64,000 nucleotides of DNA, from contig JALMQS010000892.1 of NCBI GenBank assembly GCA_024734495.1, positions 62,001 to 126,000 on the forward strand. Reading direction: 5' to 3'. Every line of letters starts with the position of its first letter. Position 1 is the first letter of the stretch. The DNA comes from Forficula auricularia (lineage: Eukaryota; Arthropoda; Insecta; Dermaptera; Forficulidae). The translations under genes were made by a program, and so were the position numbers. The notes under the pieces are model-generated. The model had not been told where the DNA came from, did not search any database, and worked only from the letters and a program-made list of their open reading frames with translations. Below, one piece after another: positions 46,691 to 58,721 of the stretch.

Positions 46691-48450
46691 TTTCCGGGTA
46701 TCTCCGCTAAAAAAAAATTCTCTTTAATAAACTAAAAAATTATAATAACATATCCTATGTATGAAATTTAATTGATTTTTTGTGTTGTGTAATTATGTAT
46801 TTTTATTCTAATAATATAAAGAGATAATAATTATCTTTCGCTCAATTTCCTGATCTCTAAATGAACAAAAAAAATTGTATATACTTATTTTTACTTAGAT
46901 ATTTGGTTTTTGGGTTTCATCACATTTCATTCTTAAGACATCACTTATCACGGACTCGATTTGCTGGTTATACATGAATTCACCACAGTCTGGCAGGTGC
47001 GACTTAGTAGAATTAGAAAAGATACAGCAGGGAAATCAGTTATAAATTGTACTACACTACCTACTTCCGAGCTGTTCGGGGAGGGAATTTAATTAATTAG
47101 CTGATCAAGACGACCAACCAATGTTAGATTTAAATTCGCTTCTCGAAGTGCCAGTAATGAAGCTGATCGGGGCTAGTCTTCTTAATGAACGAGTCACTTG
47201 AAAAGCTTATGTGTTTGACCAAAATTAGATAAACTAAATAGTTCAATTATTAAGTTGTTTTTCGATATGTGTATTGTCCGCATTCGCTCAAACTGTTTAA
47301 TAATTAATTAATTATCTTTCAAAGGTGATAGATGAATGTTAAAGGTTTATCAGGTAAAGAAATGTTAAAAATAAAACAATTTTATTTAAATGAATTTATT
47401 AAAAAGAAAAACAAGTAAAAAATTTGAAGAAAAAATAGAAGTTGGTAAATTGACTTTAAGATAAAGGTCTATTGGTGTGGGGGTAGCCAAATTCCAGTTT
47501 GCGTCCTCGAAAGCATGGGGGAGATCATTATCCCTGTAGACTTGATAGCGAGCGCGATGGAGATGGTCCCTCGTAGTGTTTTAATTCGGGGTAGTATTTC
47601 CCGAATAGGAACTCTGACCTTAATATACAGAACATTTATAAGAAAAGATCACAACATAAAGAAGTTCTAAACATCAAATAATATCAATTAAAAGCATACC
47701 TTTATTGTCCGCATTCGCTCAAACTCATTCAATCAAAGACAGCGCGACAAACATGATTTAATCCACTTAGGGCATATGTGTCACGGAAAATTAAATGTAA
47801 GAAAGAGAAAGATAATATGGGATTTCGGACTTAGGTAAATGTTCCCAGGGGTCAAATAAATATTTGCATTATCATTTGGTATTTCACGATAAATGTTTTT
47901 AATTAAATTTATTATATTAAAATTGTTTTAGAATTAATTATATCGAAATTTCCTTTTAAAATATATATATTGAAATTAATTAAAAAAGCGCGGCTTATTC
48001 GAATTTTGACAAAGTTATTAAATTTACAATTTTGAATTTTCTATAAAAATGTTAGCTGATTTTGTCAGCTCCAACCTGATAGCATATCAAAAACTAACAA
48101 TATTATGCCGAATGGAACTGTGCATAAGTTACGTGCAGCTTTCTTTTATTTTCTGGGAACAAAGATTTACAGGAAGCAGCCAAAAGGTTTCAATTTTATT
48201 CAGTTTCGTACTGAAAAAACAATTGATCTCTGGAACTTTTATCTTCTTAATGATATCTTAGTATATAATAATAAATAAAAAAATTTCTTTGTTCAATTTG
48301 ATTCTTTTAGTTTTTTGACAGAAAACAATTACTTTGTTTAAAAGGTTTATATTTTATGTTATTTGATGAATTGAATGAATTGTGATAGAAAAAAGAATAC
48401 TGTTTGAAATGTTTTTTCTCTTAGTTAAAAATCCTGACAAATAAGTTTAA
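46691..48450. other. No gene seen; one short direct repeat
   Basis: AT-rich sequence with a less AT-rich patch at about 47,470-47,640. The 20-mer TTGTCCGCATTCGCTCAAAC is present at about 47,274 and 47,706, roughly 430 bp apart, in the same orientation, possibly the ends of a small element. The 70-aa frame at 48,049-48,261 has no family features. Confidence 0.4.
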
Positions 48451-48455
48451 TAAAT

Positions 48456-48500
48456 GAGCCACTGATGAAGTTGCAAAACAGCAACGAAACGTATGGCATA
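48456..48500 (+). ncRNA. Hammerhead-like core lacking stem III
   Basis: CTGATGA (48,462-48,468), stem II GTTGC paired with GCAAC around AAAACA, and GAAAC (48,486-48,490) are followed by GTA and TGGC. TGGC pairs with GCCA just before CTGATGA to form stem I. The conserved boxes are intact, but almost nothing is left for stem III, so self-cleavage is doubtful. This type of sequence is common in degenerate Penelope-like termini. Confidence 0.35.
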
Positions 48501-48569
48501 TTTAATCAAAACTTGTATTTAATTTAATTTAAAGTCTTGTCCAACTCCCTACGATTCCTTTAATTATTA

Positions 48570-48625
48570 ATCATGGACACTAATAATGAAATTTACTTTT
48601 ATTTTTTTTATAAAAATTCAATTAC
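48570..48625 (+). repeat. Repeat A fragment, left of the RTE insertion
   Basis: ACTTTTATTTTTTTTATAAAAATTC matches the late part of repeat A (compare 38,997-39,030). The match resumes at 57,225 with AAAATTCAAATTTAATACTAC. The RTE element therefore inserted within repeat A, and the shared AAAATTCAA on both sides looks like its target duplication. Confidence 0.55.
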
Positions 48626-48632
48626 TTACTTC

Positions 48633-49719
48633 TTACTTCCGATGGCCAAATCGCCCTTGTAGAGCTTGAGCCTCTCGCGTGATGCCTCTCCATATCCCTC
48701 TATCCTTGGCCAATCGCTCCCATCCCACCCCCACGTAAAGCTCTCGCAGATCTCTGACGACATTATCCAGCCATCTTTTTCCTTGGTCTGCCTGGGGGTT
48801 TTCTTCCAGGCGGGTAGCTCTCGTGGATGTTTCTTTATGTCCCTGGTTTTTGGAGCACGAGCCACATGACCAGCTCCATTCTAGTCTTCTTTTCCTCACT
48901 ACACTTGAGATATAAGGCTGCTTTGTCATGTCTCTGTCGTCTTCCTCGGATCTTCGCTTCTCCCATTCTGCCGAGTTAAGAATCAGAACAGGTCCACATA
49001 TATTCCTGAGAACTTTATTCTCGAGAAACTTTATCAGCATCTTTCTGGTTAAGTAGCGTCATTGTCCACGACTCACACCCATACATCACAACTGGTCTTA
49101 TTAAGGTATTGTATATTTTTTATTTTTATTTCTCGTGATAGAACTCTCATTTTGAAGTAGCCCATTCAGTCTTGCCAAAGCCTCTGTCACCCACATGTAT
49201 TCGAGAGATTATTTTCTGGTTACATTCTGGCATCCGACGTGTCACTTCATAGCGCCCAAATATTTAAACTTCAACACGCTCCTCAAAAAACCCTGTTCCC
49301 CGCTTACATTGGCAGAAAAATGCAACTTGGTATGGATCTTGACATTAGCATGTATTTGGTTTTCTCTTCACCCACACCCAAACCCACCCCATTTCCCTCC
49401 CGCCCGAGCGCACCGAACATTCTCTTCAGTTCTCCTCTCACTCACGCAGGCAAGTCTCGATGGCTGTCCGCACATCCGAAGGCCTCGGTACTCTGCCCAG
49501 AGGCACGCCCGCGTCAACCCGTTTTACACCCTTCATTATCTTCTCCAAAACTAGATTGAACAGCAATGGTGACAAGGCATCACCCTGTCTCAAACCCGTT
49601 CCAATTTCAAAAGGCTGAGATAAGTTTCGACCCAGCTTCACTCTAGATTTTGATCCGCACACACTTATAAATTTGTCATTCTGATTAATTTCTTGGGGAA
49701 TCAAACTCACTTCCATTAT
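48633..49719 (-). pseudogene. RTE LINE ORF, RT palm and C-terminal region
   Basis: The minus-strand frame at 49,438-49,716 contains GLRQGDALSPLLFNLVLEKI, the RT motif B region of RTE-clade enzymes. The catalytic ADD box is not visible and seems deleted near 49,330-49,440. The C-terminal frame (48,633-49,040) has FLENKVLRNICGPV, RRKRRLEWSW-like sequence and KRWLDNVVRDLREL, the usual RTE tail. Frameshifts separate the parts. Non-functional. Confidence 0.75.
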
Positions 49720-50243
49720 CTGTGGAGAGGAGCCTCAAAATATTCTCTTGCTACCCTTGATGCAATTCAGAAATGAGCCGTCAGGCTAATTGACGATTCT
49801 ACCCTCACCGACTCCCACGACTCGCTGGCTCATCGAAGAGATGTCTCTGCCCTTTCCCTTTTCTATAGATACTATCACGGCAGGTGCTCTGATGAGATAA
49901 AATCAATAATTCCCCCAAAGCATGCTTTGCACGCAGCACACGTTTTGCCGACTCCCAACACTCTTTTGCTGTCAAATTGGAAAAGTGCCGGACCACTTCA
50001 TTCGCGAATACATATATCCCCATGACTTCAAGGAACTGGAACTCTCTCCCAGCCTCTATCTTTCACAGCACCTATGATCTTCAAACCTTCAAAACAGGGT
50101 GCATAGACACCTACGTCTACACCCTCTCACTTAATCCTTCCTTCTCTTCGGTAATGCAGGGTCTTTCGAGATCCATAGGGGCTACATCTTTACTGGTGCA
50201 CCCCTTCTTGCATTCGATTGCATTAAAAAAAAAAAAAAAAAAT
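49720..50243 (+). pseudogene. 3' end of a Jockey-like LINE with poly(A), nested in the RTE
   Basis: Plus-strand sequence encodes the RT C terminus (LATLDAIQK-like, then RNWNSLPASIFHSTYDLQTF at about 50,027-50,090). A 3' UTR (GGGTCTTTCGAGATCCATAG to TTGCATTCGATTGCATT) and a poly(A) run (50,225-50,243) follow. The 3' UTR matches the window's last 70 bases on the other strand. It is heavily 5' truncated, frameshifted, and inserted opposite to its host RTE. Confidence 0.8.
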
Positions 50244-50249
50244 ATAGTC

Positions 50250-50528
50250 CATAGGCTTTCCCTATATACACTGTCGTATGCCTGTTTATAATCAATGAAA
50301 AAGATGGTGTATATCCAAGGCGTATTACCATCTCTTCTCCATTAGTTATCGGATGTTGAATAGCTGGTCCTATGTTGACCTACCCTTACGGAAACCGCAC
50401 TGATACTCCCCAGAACTTCCTCTGAGATGGGACTTAGTCTTCTCAGCAAGATACGAGATAATATCTTATATGTTGTTATCAAAAGCGAGATTCCTCTATA
50501 ATTCCCGCAGATCTTCTTATTACCTTTT
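50250..50528 (-). pseudogene. RTE LINE ORF, N-terminal RT segment
   Basis: The minus strand encodes KICGNYRGISLL, then YKILSRILLRRLSP and, after a frameshift, the motif-A region (FIDYKQAYDS near 50,285-50,310). These are RT motifs 0-A. It is bounded by the nested LINE below and the inverted-repeat insertion above. Confidence 0.7.
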
Positions 50529-52265
50529 TAATTTATCCAATGCGAAGCATGGGGAAAGTATTGTAATCGGTCTCGCGGCAAGCGCGACTTCAAAGGGTCC
50601 TCAGGTAAAGACTACGGAACCCATGAACTCAATTAAAATCACAAATTGTAGTATTCAATTAGGTTGAATTTTAGCACGTGACGGTTTTGCCAAAAATTGC
50701 ATGGGGTCTCGTCGAGAGGCCAAAAAGTGCGATTTTTTCATTTAGTGCGTGCGGATGTATGTATGTGTATGGATGGATGGATGTTATCGTTTTTTTGGCC
50801 CACGATTTTTCCACACCTTTGCACTGATTGAAATGAAATTGAAAACCTACCATTAGTTTAACAAAATGAAGCGCTTGATTAGTTTTTGGTACATATCGGG
50901 CCACAAACATTAGTACTTTATTTCGGTACTTTTTTAGTTTTTTCTAAATATCTTGAAAATGACTCAACCAATTTTGATGAAATTTAATATCCTAATTAAG
51001 TACCTTGGGGACCACAAAAAGGTTAAATAAAGTTTTAGTAAAATTATATTTTAAAGTACTTTACTCTAGAGTAAGATAGTACTTTTTAAAATTCTTTAAA
51101 ATTTATGTTCTCTGTGAAATGCTAAAAATTTGAGAGAAAAATTTATAAGTAACCATAGCAACAGCGTTGTTTTCTTATCCGTTACCTTTGCTGAAGACAT
51201 AGAGGAATCGACTTTAAATCAAAAATAGTGATTGATTCTCATCTAATACTTGAGGAATAACAATTCTACATTAGGTTTTTGACGTTTCGATTATTATTGG
51301 TAACCATTGCTGAAGACATGGAGGAATCGAGTTAAAATCAAAAATAGTGATCGATTCTCATCTAATACTTGAGGAATAACACACACACACACTATACTAC
51401 GTGCATTATTATGGTGGTCTGCGAGCAGGAGCTCATTACCTAACCATGTTACTAATTCTAACCTGTTTGCGACAGGTAATTTGATGATGATGTTTCTTCA
51501 AATTGAAGAACCATCATCATCATGTTTTTTGAAAAACCGCGGTGTGAGAGCTACTTAGCCGTACCTGAAGGGTACGTTACCATGTGTCACCGCGAGGAGG
51601 TGGCCCTCTTAATCCTTCCGTGTGTCTTGACTTTACTTATATGTAGTAATGTATTAATTAATTGGTTTTGACTAACGGTCATATTGATTAAGTCAATAAT
51701 CGTTTAGTCACTAACTACTCTACTGTGTGTGCTCTAGCTATTAGCTAGAATTTTTCTACATGCCCAGCATTACTGCGTTCAGTGTTTTGCCATAAAAGAA
51801 TGTAGCTTTTCGACTTGAGGTCTATTCTTCCACGTTTTCAGTAGAGGTTGCCATTAATAGTCGAAAACATCAAAAATGGAATGCAATAAGGTTATTCCTC
51901 TAGTATTAGATGAGAATCGATCGTTATTTTTGATTTTAAGTCGATTCCTCCATGTCTTCAGCTAATGGTTACCAATAATAAACGAAGCGTCAAAGAATCT
52001 GATTTAGAATTATTATTCCTCAAGTATTAGATGAGAATCAATCGCTAATTTTGATTTTAAGTCGATTCCTCCATGTCTTCAGCAATGGTTACCAATAATA
52101 ACCGAAACGTCAAAAATCCAATGTAGAATGGTTATTCCTCGACTATTAAATGAGAATTGATCATTATTTTTGAATTAAAGTCAACATGAACTGCAAATCG
52201 CAAGTGATATCTGATTAATAATAAAGGAATAAACATATTGATATTTCAAATGAATTTGGATAAAG
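50529..52265. mobile_element. Unclassified insertion with inverted multi-unit arms
   Basis: It interrupts the RTE ORF between VPIHNK and KKICGNYRG. The arms contain units of about 120 bp (AATCGACTTTAAATCAAAAA ... ATCTAATACTTGAGGAATAA ... GACGTTTCG). Two units lie at 51,181-51,380 and about three, inverted, at 51,886-52,190. Each unit holds TTACCAATAATAACCGAAACGTC-like sequence resembling decayed Penelope termini. Between the arms are a CA run (51,380-51,392) and a 41-nt hairpin (51,482-51,522). No protein is encoded. The left part (50,670-51,000) has a GATGTATG/GGATGGAT simple repeat. Confidence 0.5.
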
Positions 52266-53770
52266 TTTAGCAACGATCCGTTGCAGTTTGTTATGTATTG
52301 GGACTAATAATGCTTCTCTCCATTCACCAGGAATCTCCTCCCTATCCCATATTCTTGTTATTAGGATATGCATCATGTCCATCAGCAAATCACCTCCCGC
52401 CTTCAACAATTCTGAGGGGATTTGATCAATACCAGGTGACTTTCTGTTTTTAAGATGATGCATTGCCTCCGCTATCTCATTCCTGGTGGGGACTTCAACA
52501 TAGTTCTCTGCCGTAATATATATACTGTGCTCTAGGGGTTCTCTAGGAGGAGTAAAATTTAACAACTCTTGGAAGTAATTCATCCATCTAGCCATGATTT
52601 TATCTTTTTCTGTTATATCATTACCATTTATATCAGCAATTATGCACGACCTGGCTTTGAAACCATTTCTTTCTTGTCTTATTTCCTGGTAGAAATCTCT
52701 TATTCTACCTTGATCGTAGGCTTGCTCTAAATCTGATATCCTTCTTTTATAGAATTCTCTCTTCTTTCGTCTCAGAAGCCTACTCACCCCTCTTTGCACC
52801 CCTCTGTAATTTTCTAACGATTCTCCTCCACCCAGGTATTTCAAACGAATCTCTCTCCTCCTCTCAACAGCCTCCACACATTCCTTTTCAAACCATGGCT
52901 TCCTGTTCTTAATTCTTTCAGCCTCTCCAAAAGCTTCCTTGGCCGCTTCTTTAATAGTGCATTTCATTCCTTCCCATAGTTCATCCACTTCAGGCAACCC
53001 ATCTTCCTCATAATTGCCACCATGCCTTCTGATTTCACTCTGATATTTTTCTTTCATACCTGGCATGTTGATCTTTTCTAAGTCAAATTTATAACCCTTC
53101 AATGACTCCGTGGTATGAATCACTTTCCGAATTTTTACTCCCAGCGTCATAACAACCAAGAAATGGTCAGTCCCCATTTCGGCACCTCTATAGCTACGAA
53201 CATTTTTAACACTAGTTTTGTGTCTTTTGTCAACCAGGAAGTGATCTATTTGATTTCTTGTATTGCCATCAGGCGACACCCATGTTTGTTTATATATGTC
53301 TTTCCTAGGGAAATATGTACTCATCACCATTAAGTTGTTCATAGTAGCGAAGCCAACCATCTTAAGTCCATTCTCATTTGAATCATGGTGGAGGCTTTCC
53401 TTTCCGATTGTGGGTCTCAATATTTCTTCTCTACCCTATTTTCGCATTTGCATCTCCAAGTATAATGTAAGATCATACTGAGGAAGTTGATTGTATATGA
53501 ATTCTAGATCTTGATAAAAGGCTTCCTTATCTTCTTCTGACTTATCTTCCGTAGGAGCACATATATTAACAAATGATATGTTATAAAATTTTCCCTTAAT
53601 CCTCAACACACATATTCTTTCATTAAGCGGGCGGAAGTTCTGCTGGCTATAAAATCCGACTCACATTATGTTCGTTGGATGCCCACTATAGTAAAACGTA
53701 CTATCTTCAATCAGCACAGAACCATCATCCAACCATCTAACTTCTTGCAAGTGCACATAAATCTAGTTGT
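52266..53770 (-). pseudogene. RTE LINE ORF, endonuclease C-terminal half and RT start
   Basis: A 401-codon minus-strand frame (52,215-53,420) begins in the AP-endonuclease (NGLKMVGFATMNNLMVMSTY, TWVSPDGNTRNQIDHFLVDK, with the catalytic GTDH box ending the domain). It then covers the charged linker and the RT entry (MHHLKNRKSPGIDQIPSELL, GEWREALLVPIHN). The last residues run into the inserted element. Upstream sequence to 53,770 holds the earlier endonuclease part (LQEVRWLDDGSV) in another frame. It is the best-preserved piece of this element. Confidence 0.85.
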
Positions 53771-53779
53771 TACTCTCTT

Positions 53780-56699
53780 TTTTATAATGATATTGATACA
53801 AGAGAAGAAGTTGCACCAAGAAGGTGCAAGCCTCGTAGTCCGTGGCGGACCCTTGTAACGTGAAGATAAGGGGAGATTTAGGGATTGGGTAGCAGTCGAA
53901 GGTATCTGTGGATGCTGGTCTTGAAAAGATTGAAGGTTATAAGTTGCTGGAAAGACGGTCGGGGGAAGAGAGTTCAGTCTCTAGATGTCATAGGATAAAT
54001 GAATTGGCGAATGCTTTTGTTCGATTAGTATCTAGTTTAAGCGCGTAGAAGTGTTGAATTTTAGAAAATCGTATATTTCGAGCAAATGAAGCCTTTGGTG
54101 GGATTATCGATTTTATTTCGTCAGAACAAAAGCCATGGTAATATCTATAAAAAGGGAAAGGGCGGAGACAGATCTACGATGGGCTAGGGAGTCAAGAGTG
54201 TCAGTTAATGTAGGATCGCCTATCAGTCTGATAGCTCGCTTCTGAATTGCATCTAAGGTATTAAGAGAATACTTGGAGGCCCCTCTCCACAAACGCGAGC
54301 AATATTCAAGACATGGGCGAATTTGAGCCTTGTATAATATAAGGAGTTGAGTGGGGGTGAAAAATCGTTTGGTTCAGAAAAGAAAGCCAAGCTTACATGC
54401 TGCAGCTTTTGCTACTGAGATAATATGGTCATTCCAAAGAGAGATCAGAACCTAGGTGACACCTAACATTGATATTTTATTACGGAATTCCAATGAGCTC
54501 AGAATCAAAGAAATGTCCGGAAGATTCCTATCTGCGCGCCTAGAAATTAGGCAGCATTGTGTTTTGCTAGCATTAAAGTTTATCAATTTGTGAGATCCCC
54601 ATTTTTTTAAGCATGCTTAAATCTGAATTTATTGAGGAGGCTATGTTTGCGCGATTGTCTAGTAAGGATTGAGCGTTGTGGAGGGTGCTATCGTCAGCGT
54701 AACAATGTATTGGATTGGAGGGCAGATTTAATAGGTCGTGTATAGATAATAAAGAGCGTGGGAGAGATGAGTGAGCCTGAGGAACTCCAGCATTAGTATT
54801 AAAGGACGAGGATGATATTCCGTCAACCTCGACTTTAACAGAGCGATTTGAGAGAAAGCTCTCAAGCAACTTGCAGAGCTCGGGGGAGGCCAAATGCAGG
54901 TAATTTGGCAAGAAGATTTTGTGCCAGACTTGATCGAGAGCCTTTGAAATGTCAGCCTATTACGAAAGTCTCTTTACCAGTCTCTAGTGCTTTATTCCAA
55001 ATATGAGTTACTTATGCTAAAATATCGCCGGTGGACCGAAATTGTCTAAAGCCGTAGTGACTATCATGGATTAATATATTAGATTCTAAATGGTGAAGAA
55101 CTTGCTGTTAATTATTTTTTACATGATTTTAGAAAGAACCGAACTTATGGCGATCGGACGATAATTGGCTACATTTGAAGAATCTCCTTTTTTTAATTGG
55201 TTGAATTCTTGCTGTTTTCCAGCTCCCCGGAAATGAGCCAGTGGTATATGAAAGTTTGAAAATTTTTGAGAGAATGAAGACAGTTCAGGCGGGCAATTTT
55301 TGATTATACTGGTGGGAATGTTGTCTGGGACAGCGGCTGAATCAACGTTTAGGTTTTTTATTACTTTTAATATTTTTGGTATTCTGAATTTAATATCCGA
55401 CATAATATTGGTGCTAGGGGTATAGGGCGGGGGGTCAAGTCCCTTGTCGTCTAGATTGGCATTGGTCCGCGAAGAATGAAGCGAATGCTTCAGCTTTAGA
55501 AGGGCGTAAGTGGCTATTGAGCCGCTGGTAAGATTAAGGGGGAGTTGGTAGTTAATTTCCTCGTGAGATGCCAGAATCGATTTTTTATTAACAGGGCATG
55601 CTGATAATCGGTCAGCCCATTTTTTCGTCTAGAGACTTCTTGGTTTCATTAATAATTTTGTTACTGGTTACGAGATTTTGAAAGGCAATTCGTTTTACGA
55701 TGTCCGTTTGGCAGGGAAAGCCATTCGTTGAATGCTTTATTTTTTCACGAACAGCTTCGGCATCGCTTGTTGAACCAGGGTTTTTGAATAATTTTTCCTA
55801 TTTACATAGGGAACACACTGTTCAATGCCCATCTGAATTACTTCTTCAAATACAGAAGCACATTCAGAAGCATTTTTATTTTTTAATGCGTCATTCCACG
55901 GGAATTGTGCAAAGAAGCTACGCATCTCATCGAAGTTGGCTCTATTAAATAGCCATATTTTTTTCATTTGTTGGCTCTTAGGCTTAGACAAGTTGAAAGG
56001 AAGATTAATTTTTATCAGGGAGTGGTCGGATTTATTCAGAGCGGCGGATATAGAGAATGTGAATGTCGATGGGTCAGTTGTCGAATAGATCAAGAAGATA
56101 CGCTGTGTGTTTGGGATTGTCAGGTATTCTAGTAGGACAGTTGATGATTTGGGTGAATTTACGAGCTATACAGAAAAATTTTAGGCTTCGTGACCAGCAC
56201 GCTTGTTGGAGCTGGAATGGGTCAACCAATCTTTATTATGGATATTGAAATCTCCAAGAAAAGAAATTTCTGAATTGGGAAATTGTGATTGAATTCGCAA
56301 CATTTACCGAGATAGTTGAAAAATGCTGAAAATTTCGGGTCATTAGGGGACCTATATATTACACAGGGAACCTGAAGATGAGTTTGAGGAAATTTTAAGC
56401 CATAACACATCGAATTTATCTGATTCCAATGAGGAAAAACGCTCGCAAGGGACATCGTCATGAACGTAGCAGCAGACACCATTATATCGAGGAAACATGG
56501 TGTGGAGAATATATTTGCGAAATTGAAGATCAGGGGCGTTAGATTTATTTTGATCAATTTGGGTCTCGCTAAGGTCTAGAATAGAGGGTTTGTCGTTTTT
56601 CAAGATGCTGGAATACAGAGGCTTCATTACTAAAGAGACCGCGGATGTTTGTATAATGCAGTTCTTACATTCTTTTCCAGAATTTGGGCCGTTCCTGCC
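53780..56699 (-). mobile_element. Jockey/CR1-like LINE nested in the RTE endonuclease
   Basis: It occupies the gap between the RTE ORF start (56,700) and its endonuclease (53,770), on the same strand. Its minus-strand 3' end finishes with CTCTTGTATCAATATCATTA and an A-rich tail near 53,790. The 5' end lies at or near the start of the endonuclease domain, so it is moderately truncated. It is related to the LINE fragments at 36,425 and 49,720 but more diverged. Confidence 0.78.
54150..56690 (-). pseudogene. LINE ORF2 (endonuclease plus RT), many frameshifts
   Basis: Minus-strand order: endonuclease start (SILDLSETQIDQNK, about 56,560), its middle (CVIYRSPNDPKFSAFFNYLG, 56,222-56,557), GDFNIH-type and KSDHSLIKINLPF ending (near 56,010), linker (55,737-56,093), RT entry (NLNVDSAAVPDNIPTSIIKN and NYRPIAISSVLSK, 55,119-55,403), then the RT palm (SLLSIHDLLNLP and HCYADDSTLHNA, 54,573-54,911). 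The YADD catalytic box is present. The GVPQGS motif is damaged (GVPQAHSSLP). At least four frame changes make it non-functional. Confidence 0.8.
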
Positions 56700-57225
56700 C
56701 CCATATAGTGTCCGAATAATCCAAGATCCAATTCTCATGTCCTAATTTCGTTTGCCAGTCCTTGTACGTTTAATCTGTTCATTTTTTATTTTCCGAGGCT
56801 TGGCGAGTTTTCAAAACATCATTTATTTTTTTCTAAGGTAAGGTAGTTAGCCTTGCGCTAAACCACCAACTTGGAGGACTGGGAATTTTCTTTCGGGGTT
56901 TCTTTCACTAGACTGGCTGCCTTACTGGGCTATAGAGGCCTATCTCCCCTGGTTTTGAAATCAGAGTATTCCTTCTCCTAGGTGAATTTAGGTGTCCGCA
57001 CCGAGAATGAATGAGGATGAAAAGACCCCTGCTAGCCCTCGAAAACCTAATAGCGTCGGGGTCGGAAGAAACAAGAGTTGGCCAAGGGAGGCCAGATAGG
57101 AAAGTTAACAGAAAGGAGCCTGACATAAGTAAGTGGAAGCAATGTCAGACCCAGCTCGGAAAACCCCATGTTCGCCAACCACGTACTCATCATCAGAAAT
57201 GAGCTCCTGAGAAAATTCTGAGAAA
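56700..57225 (-). other. RTE LINE 5' UTR and translation start
   Basis: The minus strand reads through a conserved-looking leader (GTGGTTTAGCGCAAGGCTAA, then CTTACCTTAGAAAAAAATAA) to an ATG region whose frame gives RIGSWIIRTLYGG. This is the start of the RTE endonuclease (compare the family's WNVRTLY). After TLYG the sequence switches to the nested LINE. Frames on either strand within the leader are not coding. Confidence 0.6.
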
Positions 57226-57230
57226 ATTCA

Positions 57231-57610
57231 AAATTCAAATTTAATACTACAAAAATACATAATCTATTTCGTATTTCTAGTTTTCTAATATATATATATA
57301 ATATATGTTGGAGTAGAAACCCGTTTTTAGTAAGAACGGGTTCTTACTAGTTAAAACATTTTACCTGAATACCTTTGTGGCAACTAGAATTTACTGATGT
57401 TGGTTGAGTTTAGTCCACCAGCAGAAAGGCAGCGGCTCCCCAGTACTCCGCGGCGAACGGTTGGGGAATCTCTAATCTAAACAATCATCGAAATCTTATG
57501 TAAATGTTAAGTATTTGTTTATTTTTAAATAAAAATGATAAATTACAGTAATTTGATTCAATTTAATTATCAAAAATCAATTTTCATTTGATACAGATAA
57601 CTTCTCTCTT
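57231..57610 (+). repeat. Repeat A end and linker, right of the RTE insertion
   Basis: TTTAATACTACAAAAATACATAATC and TTTCTAGTTTTCTAATATATA continue repeat A after the RTE. A hairpin (ACCCGTTTTTAGTAAGAACGGGT, near 57,328-57,350) and GC-richer unclassified sequence (57,410-57,480) come next. The linker TTATGTAAATGTTAAGTATT (57,493 onward), also seen twice near 39.2-39.4 kb, ends the stretch. Confidence 0.55.
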
Positions 57611-58680
57611 TTCCTCCCACTCGCCGGAGGTTTTAAATATATACCTACCTACCTACCTCACTTGCGCCATTAGCTCCAATGGAATAATAATATTCTAAAA
57701 CAAGTTTCCCGTTCGTGCATACGGCAGTAAAATCATTATAAGCCCAGATTTTTTCTGTAAGGATGTCTGTCTTTTACTATGTGTTTAGCGCCTGTATATT
57801 CCGGTACCACTGATAACTAAATAATCCACTGTCGTAGAAAGTTGGTTCTACTGCCATAAACAGTTTTGGTATACTTCTGGATAAAAATACAGTCAATAAA
57901 AAATGGTAATCTTTAATGTGTAGTTCTAAACGGTTGTAACTAATGAGCTAAAATTAAAGTTCCAATGTTGTTTTAATATACATATACCATATGTTGCATC
58001 TTTGTGCTGATTCCCAGCTTCTCCACATCACTGAAATTTCCAGACAGCTTGCCAATTCTCAATATTTTTTCCGTCTATTAATCGATAAAGTTCATTATAA
58101 CATCATTTTTGAAAACACATTACTCAACAAATGCATCATGTCATTCTATTAGTATAGTAATGGAAATAACCTTTGACATTTCAATTAAATCCGCAACAAA
58201 TTAAATTTAATTTGGCTCTTGATATTTTACGTAAGTGAACTTACTATTCTCATTTTTTTAGAAAAATAAACGAAAGGTCAAACGACCACCGACTTCATTC
58301 GACCCCCCTCCCCCAAATGTGGTTACGCAAATTCTTGATCGTCTCCATAATCTGACGCAGATCTCCAGCTTAATCGGTACTCTATTATTACATATGGCTT
58401 TTTTAATTTGTTATACTTAATAAAATAATCAGAAGAAAATAAATATAATTTGCTTGAAAAACATTACTTTACTACACAGCTACATCTTTCATTTTCTTTT
58501 ATTACACAACAAACAACATTCACAATGCATTCTGTTGAGACAATTTCATTGAAGTGTGCAAATTAGGTGGTTTCAGTTTTCAGCCACTACAGAGAAGCGG
58601 AAATAAATAAACAGAGGATTAGAGACAAATTGAAATTCCAAATTCATATAAAGATTAGTTATTAAAAATTATATTGGGTT
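57611..58680. other. No gene seen
   Basis: AT-rich sequence with a short CTAC repeat (57,640-57,657: ATACCTACCTACCTACCTC) and no convincing ORF or element ends. Confidence 0.4.
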
Positions 58681-58721
58681 GGGTTGGTGGTGTTTCACAA
58701 GGAGAAAAAATTGAAATACAA

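Larger units (their letters stand above)
48626..57230 (-). mobile_element. RTE-type LINE, near full length but broken by three later insertions
   Basis: In minus-strand order the element runs: 5' UTR and start (57,225-56,700), AP-endonuclease (53,770-53,400), endonuclease-RT linker and RT start (53,400-52,266), RT (50,528-50,250), RT palm (49,719-49,438) and C terminus (49,040-48,633). It ends in a short GTAAGTAA-type tail at 48,626-48,645, as RTE elements do. The gaps are filled by a LINE (53,780-56,699), an inverted-repeat element (50,529-52,265) and a LINE 3' end on the plus strand (49,720-50,243). Coding parts carry several frameshifts. It is itself inserted in repeat A. Confidence 0.8.

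Noticed and set aside
49195..49559. Plus-strand ORFs of 119 and 106 aa
   Set aside because: They overlap each other and lie antisense to the RTE reverse transcriptase remnant. The Pro/His-rich composition comes from a C-rich stretch.
55700..56248. Plus-strand ORFs (82 and 61 aa) over the nested LINE
   Set aside because: They lie opposite recognisable endonuclease and linker sequence on the minus strand, so they are shadows.
56908..57238. ORFs of 60-70 aa in the RTE leader
   Set aside because: They occur on both strands in a segment that reads as an RTE 5' UTR, with no domain.
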